Shown: positions 9,195 through 17,827, counted from the stretch's first letter. The stretch: 52,796 nt of DNA from Betaproteobacteria bacterium (GCA_025363575.1 JANYDM010000054.1:1-52796), one strand, 5' to 3'. Notes: generated by a model from the sequence alone, not told the origin. A program made the numbers and translations.

Positions 9195-10187
9195 TCACGG
9201 CGCGACAACTACAACTGGTTTGCCTATCATGCGCCGTTCTTCGAGGGCCGCGTGCGCCACTTCGACAGTGTCCAGGGTATAGCGTCCGGCAATTTCAATC
9301 TGCAGGCTGCCATCAAGCAGCGCTGCGAAGATTTCATCCGCGCGACGGCGCGTGGTCTGCGCGTCGGGCAGATGATCGGCAAGCCGCGGGCGCGTAAGAA
9401 ACAGCGAGCCGGCCTCGCCCAGTTCGATCGGGTCGAGATCGTGCACCGGGCCCGATACCGAGCCGTAGGCCACGACGAGACCGCGCTTGCGCGTCGCGCG
9501 AAAACTGTCGCGCAGCGTCGCCTTGCCGATCGAATCGAACACTACGTCGACGCCGCGTCCCTGTGTGGCATCGCGCAGCGCGTCGGCAAACCGTCCGTTC
9601 TCGTATAGCACTGCCAGGTCGGCGCCGCGCTCGCGCGCGACCCGGGCTTTTTCGGGCGTGCTGGTCGTCGCATAGACCGTCGCGCCTAAACGCTTGGCGA
9701 GCTGAATCAACATCTGCCCGATGCCGCCGGACGCCGCGTGCACGAGACAAGTGACGCCCGGCGCCAGCCGCCCGACGTCGTGCGCGAGATAGTGCGCGGT
9801 AAACCCATGGAACACCGATGCGGCCGCCATCTCGAGCGACAGTGCAGCGGGGACCTTGACCACCCGCCATGCGGGCACCACTGCGTATTCGGCGTAGCTC
9901 CCCCATGCGATGCAGTACGCGACACGATCGCCTTGCGCGAAATCGGTGACACCGGCACCCACAGCGGCGATCTCGCCCGCGCCTTCCATGCCGAGCGTGC
10001 ATGGCAATTTGACCGCGTAAGTTTGCGAGTTCGCGTACTTGCCTTCGCGCGTATGGACATCCATGAAGTTGATGCCGGCGTGCGTGATGCGTATCAGCAC
10101 TTCGCCTTCGCGCGGCGCAGGTTGAGCGATGTCGCGATGGATCAACACCTCAGGCCCGCCGTAACGCTCTATTTGTATGCTTTTCAT
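9195..10187 (-). CDS. NADPH:quinone oxidoreductase (MDR superfamily, zinc-free)
   Basis: 330 residues starting 'MKSIQIERYGGPEVL'. The N-terminal GroES-like domain carries 'HAGINFMDVHTREGKY' and 'LGMEGAGEIAAVG'. The nucleotide-binding motif 'AASGGIGQ' lies near residue 150 and a C-terminal 'GRYTLDTVEVAHAALEER' ends the fold. The zinc-ligand cysteines of classical alcohol dehydrogenases are absent, as in quinone reductases of the Qor type. Soluble and cytoplasmic; it reduces quinones or other alpha,beta-unsaturated carbonyls. The start at 10187 follows family length; an in-frame extension to 10220 has no support. Confidence 0.9.
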   Translation of the reverse strand: MKSIQIERYGGPEVLIHRDIAQPAPREGEVLIRITHAGINFMDVHTREGKYANSQTYAVKLPCTLGMEGAGEIAAVGAGVTDFAQGDRVAYCIAWGSYAEYAVVPAWRVVKVPAALSLEMAAASVFHGFTAHYLAHDVGRLAPGVTCLVHAASGGIGQMLIQLAKRLGATVYATTSTPEKARVARERGADLAVLYENGRFADALRDATQGRGVDVVFDSIGKATLRDSFRATRKRGLVVAYGSVSGPVHDLDPIELGEAGSLFLTRPRLADHLPDAQTTRRRADEIFAALLDGSLQIEIAGRYTLDTVEVAHAALEERRMIGKPVVVVAP

Positions 10188-10243
10188 CGTTCGCGCAGTT
10201 TCGTGCGGCCGCGAGGGCAACCGGGTAGCAAAAGTCTACCGCA

Positions 10244-10272
10244 TTACTGGCGGTCATTGCGCGTAGTAGAAT
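10244..10272 (+). promoter_or_regulatory. Possible sigma-70 promoter for the first Bug receptor
   Basis: TTACTG (10244-10249), a 17-base spacer and TAGAAT (10267-10272) lie 38 bases before the ATG of the plus-strand Bug gene. The -10 is good and the -35 poor, so this is a weak call from pattern only. Confidence 0.35.
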
Positions 10273-10310
10273 CCGCGCTTTTCAACTCACGAACTTTTTC
10301 GGACTGCATC

Positions 10311-11297
10311 ATGCGCAAGCTGACCATCCCGCAAGGAATGTTTTTCATTCTGGCTATTGCCGCGGCGCTGTCCGGCCCAAGCTGCGCCCAGGACCAGTTC
10401 CCGAACCAGCAGATCAAAATCATCGTGCCTTTCTCGGCAGGCGGCGGCACCGACATCACTGCGCGCCTGATTGGGGATCACATGCGCAAAACATTCAATC
10501 AGGCGGTAGTGGTCGACAACCGCGTTGGCGGCAGCGGCATGATAGGCACCAACGCGGTGGCCAAGGCCGCACCTGACGGCTATACCCTGCTGATGGCGTC
10601 CGGCGAGATGGCGATCAACCCGCATCTCTTTCCGCAAATACCGTACGACACGGACAAAGACCTCGCCCCGCTTTCCAACGCAGTGAAAGTGCCCAACGTG
10701 CTGACGGTCAATCTCGACGTGCCCGCGAAAAACATTCAGGAGCTGATTGCCTACGCCAAGGCCAATCCCGGCAAGCTCTCGTACGCATCCAGCGGCATTG
10801 GCAACGCGCAGCACCTGACCGGTGAAATGCTGAACAAGGCGGCCGGCATCAACGTGCAGCACATTCCGTTCAAAGGCGCGTCGCAGCAGTTGGCCGACAC
10901 TGCGGGCAAGCACGTGACCTATACGTTCGCCAGCATAGGCGCGTCGCTGCCCTTCATCCAAAGCGGCAAGCTGCGGCCGATCGCGGTGACTTCGCTCACG
11001 CGGGCATCCGTCCTGCCGGACGTGCCGGCCATCGCCGAATACAAGCCGCTGTCGACGTTCGAGCTGGTGAATTTCTTCGGCATGTACGCACCGGCCGGGA
11101 CGCCGGACGCAGTGATGCGCAAATTGAACACGGCCATCGTGCAAGCGCTGGTGACAGCAGAGCTCGCGGGTAAATTGAAAGATCTCGGCTTCGAGCCAGC
11201 CCCGACGACGCCCGAGCAGTTCCGCGCTTTCCTGCGCGCCGAATCGGCGAAGTTCGCCAGAATAATTGTCGATGCGAACGTTAAAGTTGAGCAATAG
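10311..11297 (+). CDS. Bug/TctC-family periplasmic solute-binding protein
   Basis: 328 residues with a signal peptide (to about 'GPSCAQ') and the Bug-family hallmarks 'IKIIVPFSAGGGTDITAR', 'VVVDNRVGGSGMIGT', 'AAPDGYTLLMAS' and 'IPFKGASQQ'. Such receptors bind organic acids or amides and classically feed tripartite TctAB transporters. No TctA/TctB genes lie in the window, so it is an orphan receptor and the ligand is unknown. The stop codon lies inside the first unit of a 26-bp tandem repeat. It is divergent from the quinone oxidoreductase gene. Confidence 0.92.
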   Translation: MRKLTIPQGMFFILAIAAALSGPSCAQDQFPNQQIKIIVPFSAGGGTDITARLIGDHMRKTFNQAVVVDNRVGGSGMIGTNAVAKAAPDGYTLLMASGEMAINPHLFPQIPYDTDKDLAPLSNAVKVPNVLTVNLDVPAKNIQELIAYAKANPGKLSYASSGIGNAQHLTGEMLNKAAGINVQHIPFKGASQQLADTAGKHVTYTFASIGASLPFIQSGKLRPIAVTSLTRASVLPDVPAIAEYKPLSTFELVNFFGMYAPAGTPDAVMRKLNTAIVQALVTAELAGKLKDLGFEPAPTTPEQFRAFLRAESAKFARIIVDANVKVEQ

Positions 11298-11415
11298 CCG
11301 CTCTAACAGCAGTTGAGCAATAGCCGCTCTAACAGCAGTAGAGCAGCAGCCGTTCTAACAGCAGTAGAGCAGCAGCCGTTCTAACAGCAGCGGAACAGTA
11401 GCCGCTTAAGCAGCA
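11286..11415. repeat. 26-bp tandem repeat, five units plus a degenerate sixth
   Basis: Units start at 11286, 11312, 11338, 11364 and 11390. Units 1 and 2 are identical, units 3 and 4 are identical, and unit 5 has diverged; a weak sixth follows to about 11437. The core reads GAGCA(A/G)(T/C)AGCCG(C/T)TCTAACAGCA across the array. Unit 1 contains the last codons and the TAG stop of the upstream Bug gene, so the array looks like a local expansion of the gene's 3' end. It fills the whole space between two convergent Bug genes. Confidence 0.92.
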
Positions 11416-11433
11416 TTCGAGCTACAGACGCGC

Positions 11434-12405
11434 TCAGTCGGGCTTGACACCGGCGTCGCGTATGACCTTGCCCCACACTTCGCGCTCGCGCGTGAGCAGT
11501 TTCTTCAAATCGTCGGGCGGGCCCCACAACGGCTCAGCGCCTTGCGCGAGCAGCCGGTCGCGCACGTCAGGCTGCTGCATCGCGCCGGCGATTTCGGCGT
11601 TGAGTTTTTTGACTATGTACTGCGGCATGCCGGCCGGACCCAGCACGCCGAACCAGCCGCCGGACTGAAACCCGGGCACGCCGGATTCGGCGATCGTCGG
11701 CAGGTCGGGGGCGACCGTCGAACGTTTTGCGCTCGTCACGGCGAGTCCGCGCAGCGCGCCCGATTTCATGTACTGCACCACGACCAGCACGTTGTCGAAA
11801 GCAGCATGCAACCGGCCGCCAAGCAGGTCCGGTATCAGAACGCCAGTGCCTTTGTACGGCACGTACAGCATGTCGATGCCCGTCATGCGTTTAAGCAGCT
11901 CGCCGGACAGACGCTGCACGGAGCCCGGTGTCGAGCCGGCGAAATTGAGCTGACCCGGGCGCGCCTTGGCGTAGGCGATGAATTCCGGCATCGTCGTCAC
12001 GGGCACCGACGGGTGCACGACGAACACGTAGGGTGATGTTGCGAACAGCGCGACCGGCACAAAATCGCGCGCCGTGTCGAACGGCACTTTGGTGTAAAGG
12101 CTGGAAATAATGCCGAACGAGCCGCCGGCCATCAATAACGTATAGCCGTCGGGCTGCGATTTGGCGACGAGGTCGGCGCCTATGATGCCGCTCGCGCCGG
12201 GCCGGTTGTCGAAGACGACCTGCTGGCCGAAACGTTCGGAGAGCTTGGCCGCGACCAGCCGCCCCATGATGTCGGTAGACCCGCCGGCGGGCAGGCCGAC
12301 GATCATGCGCAGCGGGCGTTGCGGATATTCCGCAGACGGCGCGGCATGAGCTGCCGCACTGATCAAGAACGAGATAAGAATGGGGCAGCGCGGCCATGCA
12401 AGCAT
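11434..12405 (-). CDS. Bug/TctC-family periplasmic solute-binding protein
   Basis: 323 residues with a signal peptide (cleaved near 'AAAHAAPSAEYP') and the family motifs 'LRMIVGLPAGGSTDIMGR', 'FDNRPGASGIIGADLVA', 'SQPDGYTLLMAGG' and 'YVPYKGTG'. AGGAGG six bases upstream of ATG 12405 supports the start. It converges on the other Bug gene across the tandem repeat. No permease partner is nearby. Ligand unknown; periplasmic capture of a carboxylate-like compound is the family expectation. Confidence 0.92.
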   Translation of the reverse strand: MLAWPRCPILISFLISAAAHAAPSAEYPQRPLRMIVGLPAGGSTDIMGRLVAAKLSERFGQQVVFDNRPGASGIIGADLVAKSQPDGYTLLMAGGSFGIISSLYTKVPFDTARDFVPVALFATSPYVFVVHPSVPVTTMPEFIAYAKARPGQLNFAGSTPGSVQRLSGELLKRMTGIDMLYVPYKGTGVLIPDLLGGRLHAAFDNVLVVVQYMKSGALRGLAVTSAKRSTVAPDLPTIAESGVPGFQSGGWFGVLGPAGMPQYIVKKLNAEIAGAMQQPDVRDRLLAQGAEPLWGPPDDLKKLLTREREVWGKVIRDAGVKPD

Positions 12406-12438
12406 TGCTGTCCTCCTGCGGGCGGCACTACCGACTGA

Positions 12439-12639
12439 CTATTCTTTTGCCCTGGTGGTGCGGCCGGCGGCGAGCGCCTGGTTCTTTTTCAAATTGCGCA
12501 GCTCTGCCTGACGGCGCTTGAAACATGCGAGGCAGATCCAGCGCGTGGTGCCGATCTTGCGGAACTCGCCAGTGGTCCAGTGGCTGCCCGTGCTGCAAAA
12601 CCGTTTCTTGACTTCAGCGATCGGTGTCTTGGCTTCCAT
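12439..12639 (-). CDS. Small basic protein with a possible zinc-ribbon knuckle
   Basis: 66 residues, ATG 12639, with a TTG extension possible to 12660. It has a cysteine/histidine pattern C-x5-H early and 'WICLACFKRRQ' in the middle, followed by a Lys/Arg-rich helical tail. This pattern could bind one zinc ion and nucleic acid (inference). Family not recognised. It lies between the Bug gene and panC on the same strand. Confidence 0.55.
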   Translation of the reverse strand: MEAKTPIAEVKKRFCSTGSHWTTGEFRKIGTTRWICLACFKRRQAELRNLKKNQALAAGRTTRAKE

Positions 12640-12693
12640 AGGGCTAATAGTAACAGGCAATGGGCCCCACCATCATCTGCCGTGATTGCTTCG

Positions 12694-13524
12694 TCATTTG
12701 TTCACTTCGATATTGTCGATGAGGCGCGTCTTGCCGAGGCGCGCCGCCGCCAGCACCACCAAGCGCTGCTCGCCGTTTCGCGGCGGCTGCAGATCGCTTT
12801 GCCGGCGCACGGCAATGTAATCCGGTTTCCAGCCGTGGTGCGCGAGCTCGGCCATGACATCGAGCTCGACGCGCTGGTAGTCGCGCGCCCCTGCGGCAAG
12901 CTCGTCGCGCGCTTTGCACAACTGCCGATAAAGGCGCGGCGCTTCCCGCCGCTCGTCCGGCGACAAATACGCGTTGCGCGACGACAGCGCGAGCCCGTCA
13001 TCGGCGCGCACGGTCTCGGCGAGTATGAGCTCGATCGGCAATGCGAGCTGGTGCACCATATTCGTGAGCACCAAACATTGCTGGTAATCCTTCTTGCCGA
13101 AGATCGCCGAGTGCGGCGATACCATGTTGAAAAGCTTAAGGACCACGGTTGCGACGCCGCTGAAATGGCCGGGGCGCACAGCACCATCGAGTATGTGCTG
13201 CAAGTCGGACGGCTCGACGACGTACGTCTGCGGCGCGGGATAGATTTCCTTCTCATCCGGCGCGAACACGACGTCGACACCGGCTGCGCGCAGCTTCGCG
13301 CAATCCGCCTCCAGCGTGCGCGGGTAGCGCTCGAAGTCCTCGCGCGGGCCGAACTGCAATCGGTTGACGAAGATGCTGACGACCGTGCACGCAGCACGCG
13401 GCTTGGCGATATTGATGAGCTGGATGTGGCCTGCGTGCAGGTTGCCCATAGTCGGCACGAACACGTTGTTCGGCTCATGCTGCAACCGCTGGCGCAAGGC
13501 CGCGACGGAATGTATGACGTCCAT
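12694..13524 (-). CDS. panC: Pantothenate synthetase
   Basis: 276 residues, the usual length. It has the nucleotide-binding 'PTMGNLHAGH' (HIGH-like), 'VNRLQFGPREDFERYPRT', 'RPGHFSGVATVVLKLFN', 'FGKKDYQQ' and 'SSRNAYLSPDERR', all PanC landmarks. It condenses pantoate with beta-alanine using ATP in the cytoplasm to make pantothenate. It lies last in the chain hda to panC, and panB, the preceding pathway gene, is next to it. The two are separated by 107 bases holding a palindromic heptamer element. Confidence 0.97.
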   Translation of the reverse strand: MDVIHSVAALRQRLQHEPNNVFVPTMGNLHAGHIQLINIAKPRAACTVVSIFVNRLQFGPREDFERYPRTLEADCAKLRAAGVDVVFAPDEKEIYPAPQTYVVEPSDLQHILDGAVRPGHFSGVATVVLKLFNMVSPHSAIFGKKDYQQCLVLTNMVHQLALPIELILAETVRADDGLALSSRNAYLSPDERREAPRLYRQLCKARDELAAGARDYQRVELDVMAELAHHGWKPDYIAVRRQSDLQPPRNGEQRLVVLAAARLGKTRLIDNIEVNK

Positions 13525-13534
13525 GGGTTAAGCA

Positions 13535-13626
13535 GGATTCAGGATCCGGGATTCAGGATTCGGCAAATCTCAAGGGCGCACAGTATAACTCGCAGCACCG
13601 CATCAGGACTCCCGAATCCCGAATCC
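13535..13626. repeat. Palindromic heptamer-array element (copy A) between panB and panC
   Basis: The left arm is four consecutive 7-mers of GGATTCR type (13535-13562). The right arm is three 7-mers of the same type on the other strand (13606-13626). They are separated by 43 bases of unrelated sequence. The arms can pair into a long imperfect hairpin. A second copy with the same architecture lies at 42199-42294. It has the look of a REP- or MITE-like dispersed element; no transposase is present. Confidence 0.8.
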
Positions 13627-13631
13627 CGCTT

Positions 13632-14423
13632 TTAATACGAATGCTCTGCCGCCGGAAAAGTCTCCGCCTTGACCTCTCGCACGTACGCTGCGATCGCGCC
13701 CTGCACGCTGCCGCCGCCGGCGAGGAAATTTTTGACGAAGCGCGCCTTCTTGCCGGGATAGATATCGAGCATATCGTGCAACACCAGCACCTGGCCGGAG
13801 CAATCGACACCCGCGCCTATGCCGATGGTGGGGATACGCAGCGCCGCCGTCACGTCGCGCGCGAGCGCGGCGGGGATGAGTTCGAGCACGAGCATGCCCG
13901 CGCCCGCGTCCTGCAGCATTGTGGCTTCGGCAATTAACTGGCGCGCCTGCGCGTCGGTCCTGCCTTGTATGCGGTAGCCGCCCAGCGTATGCACCGACTG
14001 CGGCGTAAGCCCCAGGTGCCCGCACACCGGCACGCCGCGCGACGTCAAAAAGCGGATGGTCTCGGCCATGGTCTCGCCGCCTTCGATCTTCACCATCTGC
14101 GCGCCGGCCGCCATGAGGTGCGCCGCGTTCTTGAACGCTTCGGCTGGGCTCGTTTGAAACGTCCCGAATGGCATGTCGGCGATCACCCAGGCGCGTTTCG
14201 AGCCGCGTGCAACACATGCAGTGTGATACGCCACGTCGGCGAGCGTCACCGGCAGCGTCGAATCGTGGCCCTGTAAAACCATGCCGAGCGAATCGCCGAT
14301 CAGCAGCGTATCCACGCCAGCAGCATCGCACACCGCGGCGAAACTCGCGTCGTAGCAGGTCAGCATCGTAATCTTGTCGCCGTCCTGCACCATCTTGTTC
14401 AAAGCCGTCAGCGTGATTCTCAT
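13632..14423 (-). CDS. panB: Ketopantoate hydroxymethyltransferase
   Basis: 263 residues, full length. It has '[13 protein letters not shown]', '[22 protein letters not shown]' (split over the conserved metal and substrate loop), 'VKIEGGE' and '[11 protein letters not shown]', followed by '[21 protein letters not shown]'. It transfers a one-carbon unit from methylene-THF to 2-oxoisovalerate, the first committed step to pantothenate. It is downstream of the deoxynucleoside kinase gene (15 bases) in the same direction and upstream of panC. Confidence 0.97.
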   Translation of the reverse strand: MRITLTALNKMVQDGDKITMLTCYDASFAAVCDAAGVDTLLIGDSLGMVLQGHDSTLPVTLADVAYHTACVARGSKRAWVIADMPFGTFQTSPAEAFKNAAHLMAAGAQMVKIEGGETMAETIRFLTSRGVPVCGHLGLTPQSVHTLGGYRIQGRTDAQARQLIAEATMLQDAGAGMLVLELIPAALARDVTAALRIPTIGIGAGVDCSGQVLVLHDMLDIYPGKKARFVKNFLAGGGSVQGAIAAYVREVKAETFPAAEHSY

Positions 14424-14438
14424 GTCAGTTCCTTCGCC

Positions 14439-15086
14439 CTATTCCCCCAGGCTGAAAAACTCGCGCGCGCCGCGCATGGCCGCTATGCGCTGCAACAACA
14501 AGTCGAAATCCGCCGGCGTGTCGACAAAATTCAGGTGCTCTGAATTGACGATCAAGACCGGCGCCGCATTATATTGATAAAAAAAACGCGCATAACTTTC
14601 GGCAAGGCGCACGAGGTAGTCTTCGGAAATTGCGCGCTCGTAGGCCACGGCACGGCGCCTGACACGCTCGATCAAGGTTTCGATTGAAGCCTGCAGGTAA
14701 ATTACGAGATCCGGCACCGCCGCCTGCGGCTTCATCTGCCGGTAGATTTGGTGGTACAGGTTTAACTCGTCGTCGTTGAGCGTGAGGCGCGCAAACAGCG
14801 GATCCTTGTCGAGCATGAAATCCGAAATCGTCGCTCGCCGGAAGAGATCGGACTGGGACAGTTCGCGCACCTGGTTCAGCCGCTGAAACAGGAAGAAGAG
14901 CTGGGTGGGCAGCGCATAGCGCGCGTTGTCTTCATAAAAGCCCGGTAGAAACGGATTGGCGCCCGGGTCTTCGAGCAAAGTCGCGCTGCCGCTTTTTTCG
15001 GCCAGCATGCGCGCGAGGCTGGTCTTGCCGGCGCCGATCGGGCCCTCGACGACGACATAGCGGTATTTTTCGGGGAGCGGCGTCAT
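14439..15086 (-). CDS. Deoxynucleoside kinase family protein
   Basis: 215 residues with P-loop 'VEGPIGAGKTSLAR' at residues 14-27, a 'LLEDPGANPF' stretch, 'YALPTQLFFLFQRLNQ' and the lid-like 'RVRRRAVAYERAI'. These are features of deoxyadenosine/deoxyguanosine-type kinases, which phosphorylate deoxynucleosides in salvage. The ATG overlaps the folK stop by four bases (ATGA), so translation is probably coupled. A gene of this family between folK and panB is a common betaproteobacterial arrangement. Confidence 0.9.
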   Translation of the reverse strand: MTPLPEKYRYVVVEGPIGAGKTSLARMLAEKSGSATLLEDPGANPFLPGFYEDNARYALPTQLFFLFQRLNQVRELSQSDLFRRATISDFMLDKDPLFARLTLNDDELNLYHQIYRQMKPQAAVPDLVIYLQASIETLIERVRRRAVAYERAISEDYLVRLAESYARFFYQYNAAPVLIVNSEHLNFVDTPADFDLLLQRIAAMRGAREFFSLGE

Positions 15087-15580
15087 GCGACCCTGGTGGC
15101 AATCTGCGCCACGCCGGACACATCGACTTCGCGCAACAGATCATTGACGCGGCCGCGGCCGGGAATCAAGCGATCCGGGGCGATTTCCGCGAGCGGCGCC
15201 AGCACGAAAGCACGTTCATGCATGCGGGGATGCGGCACCGTAAGGCCTTCTTCATGCAATACGCGGTCGTCATACAGAAGCAAGTCGAGATCCAGCGTGC
15301 GCGGCGCGTTGAGAAACTGGCGCACGCGGCCGCGGCCGGTTTCGACCGCGAGCAGCGCGGTCAACAACTCGCGCGGACTCAATCCGGTTTCAACGGCGGC
15401 CACCGCATTGATGAAATCAGGCTGATCGGTATAACCCACCGGCGCGGTGCGATATAGCGATGATTGCGCGGTAAGTCGCGTGTCCCGCAGGGTAGTCAGA
15501 GCAGCTACGCCCGCTTGCACCTGCGCAACGGGATCGTCGAGATTGGCGCCCAGTCCGATGTATGCCGTTGCCGCCATCAT
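15083..15580 (-). CDS. folK: HPPK, 6-hydroxymethyl-dihydropterin pyrophosphokinase
   Basis: 165 residues from ATG 15580, which overlaps the pcnB stop as ATGA. It has 'AYIGLGANLDDP', 'SSLYRTAPVGYTDQPDFINA', 'GRVRQFLNAPRTLDLDLLLY' and 'VPHPRMHERAFVLAPLAEI', the full set of HPPK substrate and ATP-binding motifs. It transfers pyrophosphate from ATP to the pterin in folate synthesis. The open frame extends to 15985, but that part is antisense-like noise inside pcnB. Confidence 0.96.
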   Translation of the reverse strand: MMAATAYIGLGANLDDPVAQVQAGVAALTTLRDTRLTAQSSLYRTAPVGYTDQPDFINAVAAVETGLSPRELLTALLAVETGRGRVRQFLNAPRTLDLDLLLYDDRVLHEEGLTVPHPRMHERAFVLAPLAEIAPDRLIPGRGRVNDLLREVDVSGVAQIATRVA

Positions 15581-16935
15581 TCGGCGCCGGCGGGGGCGGC
15601 AGCCGGTTTCTTTTTGCGCCGCGGCCGGCGGCGTTTCTTGCTGCCCGCGCCCGGACTGCTCTTCAAGAGCATGCCCTCGCGCGTCGCGTCGTCGGCATGC
15701 TGGAACTTCTCCCACCAGTCGCCCAACTCGGCGTCGATTTCGCGGCTCGCGCAGCGCAACTGCAGGAAATCGAAGCCGGCGCGAAACCGCGGATGCTCGA
15801 GCAGCAGGAAGGGCCGCCGACCCGCGCGATTGGCGAAGCGCGCCTGCAGCGCCCAGATGTCTTTCATGTCGGCGCCGTAACGGCGTGGAATCGCGAGCTT
15901 CTCCGCCTGCACCTGCAGCACGTGGTCCATCGCGTGGAACAGCGCGGGCATGGTATGCATGCCGCGCGCCTCGGCGGCTTTCCACGCCGCGAGCACTTCA
16001 TGCCACAGCAGCGCGGCAAACAAAAATCCGGGCGAGACGGTCTTGCCGGAATTAATTCGCTTGTCGGTGTTCTCCATTGCGAGCATGACGAAACGCTCGC
16101 CGAGCGGCTGCTCGAGGATCACATCGAGCAGCGGCAACACTCCGTGGTGAAGGCCTTCCTTGCGCAGGCGGCGCACGCCTTCGGCCACGTGCCCCGACAT
16201 CAGCAGCTTCATCATCTCGTCGAATACCCGCGCTTTCGGCACGTTGAGCAACAGATTTGCGAGTTCGCGTATCGGTTTGCGCGAGCGCGTGTCGATCTCG
16301 AGACCGCGCGCCGCCGCCAGCCGCACCGCGCGCAGCATGCGCACCGGGTCTTCACGGTAGCGCTGCGCGGGGTCGCCTATCATGCGCAGCTTGCGCGCCT
16401 TGATGTCGGCCAGCCCCTGGTGGTAGTCGATGACCTCTTCGCGCACCGGGTCGTAAAACATCGCGTTCACGGTAAAGTCGCGCCGGCGCGCGTCGTCTTC
16501 CATGCTGCCGAATACGTTGTCGCGCAGGATGCGGCCGTGCTCGTCGGTCGAGTGATCGCCCTCTTCGGCATCGGCCGCGGCGGCGCTGCCCCGAAACGTC
16601 GAGACTTCTATGGTCTCGGTGCCGCCCAGCACGTGCACGAGTCGAAAGCGCCGGCCAATGATGCGCGAGCGGCGGAAAATGGCGCGCACTTCCTCCGGCG
16701 TCGCGGCGGTCGCCACGTCGTAGTCTTTGGGTATGCCGCCGAGCAGAAGATCGCGCACCGCACCGCCGACGATAAAAGCGGGATGGCCGTGCTGCTGCAG
16801 CGTTTCGCAAGTCTTGGCGGCAAAGCGGCTCACGTGCTCGCGCGCGATGCGGTGCGATTTCAACGCAACGACCTTGGGATTGGCGGACCCGAACAGCGCG
16901 CCCGAAAAAACCTTGCCGAGAAAACGCCTGATCAT
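15577..16935 (-). CDS. pcnB: Poly(A) polymerase I
   Basis: 452 residues. The nucleotidyltransferase core shows 'FIVGGAVRDLLLGGIPKDYDVAT' in overlapping blocks (G-G-A-V-R-D and D-Y-D), then 'RRDFTVNAMFYDP', 'RMIGDPAQRYREDPVRMLRAV' type motifs, and a basic Lys/Arg-rich tail (residues about 425-445) typical of PcnB rather than CCA-adding enzymes. It adds A-tails to RNA 3' ends to promote decay. It is followed by folK with a four-base overlap. The 127 bases upstream to the ABC ATPase gene hold no gene. Confidence 0.95.
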   Translation of the reverse strand: MIRRFLGKVFSGALFGSANPKVVALKSHRIAREHVSRFAAKTCETLQQHGHPAFIVGGAVRDLLLGGIPKDYDVATAATPEEVRAIFRRSRIIGRRFRLVHVLGGTETIEVSTFRGSAAAADAEEGDHSTDEHGRILRDNVFGSMEDDARRRDFTVNAMFYDPVREEVIDYHQGLADIKARKLRMIGDPAQRYREDPVRMLRAVRLAAARGLEIDTRSRKPIRELANLLLNVPKARVFDEMMKLLMSGHVAEGVRRLRKEGLHHGVLPLLDVILEQPLGERFVMLAMENTDKRINSGKTVSPGFLFAALLWHEVLAAWKAAEARGMHTMPALFHAMDHVLQVQAEKLAIPRRYGADMKDIWALQARFANRAGRRPFLLLEHPRFRAGFDFLQLRCASREIDAELGDWWEKFQHADDATREGMLLKSSPGAGSKKRRRPRRKKKPAAAPAGAE

Positions 16936-17062
16936 CAGTTGAATTGCCCGTAATCAAACAAAAATAAGCATTGCCTGCGTTGCCGCGGCGTCCCCCGCAG
17001 CGCCCTCAAACAAATTGAGCGGCGCGCCTTCAGGCGAATCCGCTCGAATTTGTGCCGCCCGA

Positions 17063-17827
17063 TTATATAACGGGCGCGAAGTGCATATCCGCGCCAAGGC
17101 CGAACGCACGGACGTTGCACCCGTATAACGCCGTCAGCCGCTCCGGCCCGAGCAATTCGGCCGCCGCGCCCTGTTCATGACGGCCCTCGCCGTACAACAT
17201 GAGAATACGGTCGCAGCGGCCGGCAAATGCAAGATCATGCAGAACCATCATCGCCGCCGTGCCGCAGTCGCGCGTCGCGGCCCGCAGCAACTCGAGCGTC
17301 TGCAGCTGGTGCCTCAAATCGAGGTGCTGCAGCGGCTCGTCCAGCAGCATGATGCGCGGCTGCTGCGCCCACAGTTGCGCGAGGCGCGCGCGCTGGCGTT
17401 CGCCACCGGACAGTGTCCCGTATGCTTGTTCGGCCTGCGCATGGAGATCGAATACCGCCAGCGCGCGCACCGCGGCCGCCTCGTCGTCCGCTCGCCAGCC
17501 TAAAAGCGAATGCGCGTGCGGATAGCGGCCCAGCATCACGTATTCGCGCACGCTGCCCCAGAATTCCTGGTCTTCGCGCTGCAGCAGTATGCCGAGCGCA
17601 CGCCCGAGTTCGCGCCGCGAGAATTCCGGCAGAGGCCTGTCATCCATCGCAACGGTGCCGCCGGCCGCGGACGAGAGCCCGCCGAGCGCATGCAGCAGCG
17701 AGGTCTTTCCGCTGCCATTGCATCCGAGGACGCCCCACAATTCGCCTGGCGAGAGCTCAAGATCCAGTTCGCGGCACAGCACGCGCGCCCCGGCCGCAAT
17801 CGTCAGTTGTCGCGCACGCAGGTTCAT
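17063..17827 (-). CDS. FecE/BtuD-type ABC transporter ATP-binding protein
   Basis: 254 residues with Walker A G35-CNGSGKT-42, signature 'LSGGERQ' (139-145), Walker B 'IMLLDEP' and switch His197. It belongs to the class that energises iron-siderophore, heme or cobalamin import. ATG 17827 overlaps the permease stop by four bases (ATGA), so the two subunits are surely made together. No periplasmic binding protein or TonB receptor lies in the window, so the substrate stays open. Confidence 0.92.
   Translation of the reverse strand: MNLRARQLTIAAGARVLCRELDLELSPGELWGVLGCNGSGKTSLLHALGGLSSAAGGTVAMDDRPLPEFSRRELGRALGILLQREDQEFWGSVREYVMLGRYPHAHSLLGWRADDEAAAVRALAVFDLHAQAEQAYGTLSGGERQRARLAQLWAQQPRIMLLDEPLQHLDLRHQLQTLELLRAATRDCGTAAMMVLHDLAFAGRCDRILMLYGEGRHEQGAAAELLGPERLTALYGCNVRAFGLGADMHFAPVI

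Noticed and set aside
9738..10310. Upstream extension of the first Bug open frame
   Set aside because: It runs antisense to the quinone oxidoreductase; the signal peptide begins at ATG 10311.
11286..11437. Considered as a CRISPR array
   Set aside because: The units are directly adjacent with no spacers between them and there are no cas genes in the window.
12580..13635. Plus-strand open frame opposite panC
   Set aside because: Antisense shadow of a highly conserved enzyme; its end also runs through the heptamer repeat.
15581..15985. Upstream extension of the folK open frame
   Set aside because: The extension lies inside pcnB on the same strand in another frame; HPPK homology starts at ATG 15580, which overlaps the pcnB stop as ATGA.
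15562..16953. 463-codon plus-strand open frame opposite pcnB
   Set aside because: It is exactly antisense to a well-supported gene, is Arg/His/Ala-rich with no recognisable motif, and is expected from high-GC third-position bias.
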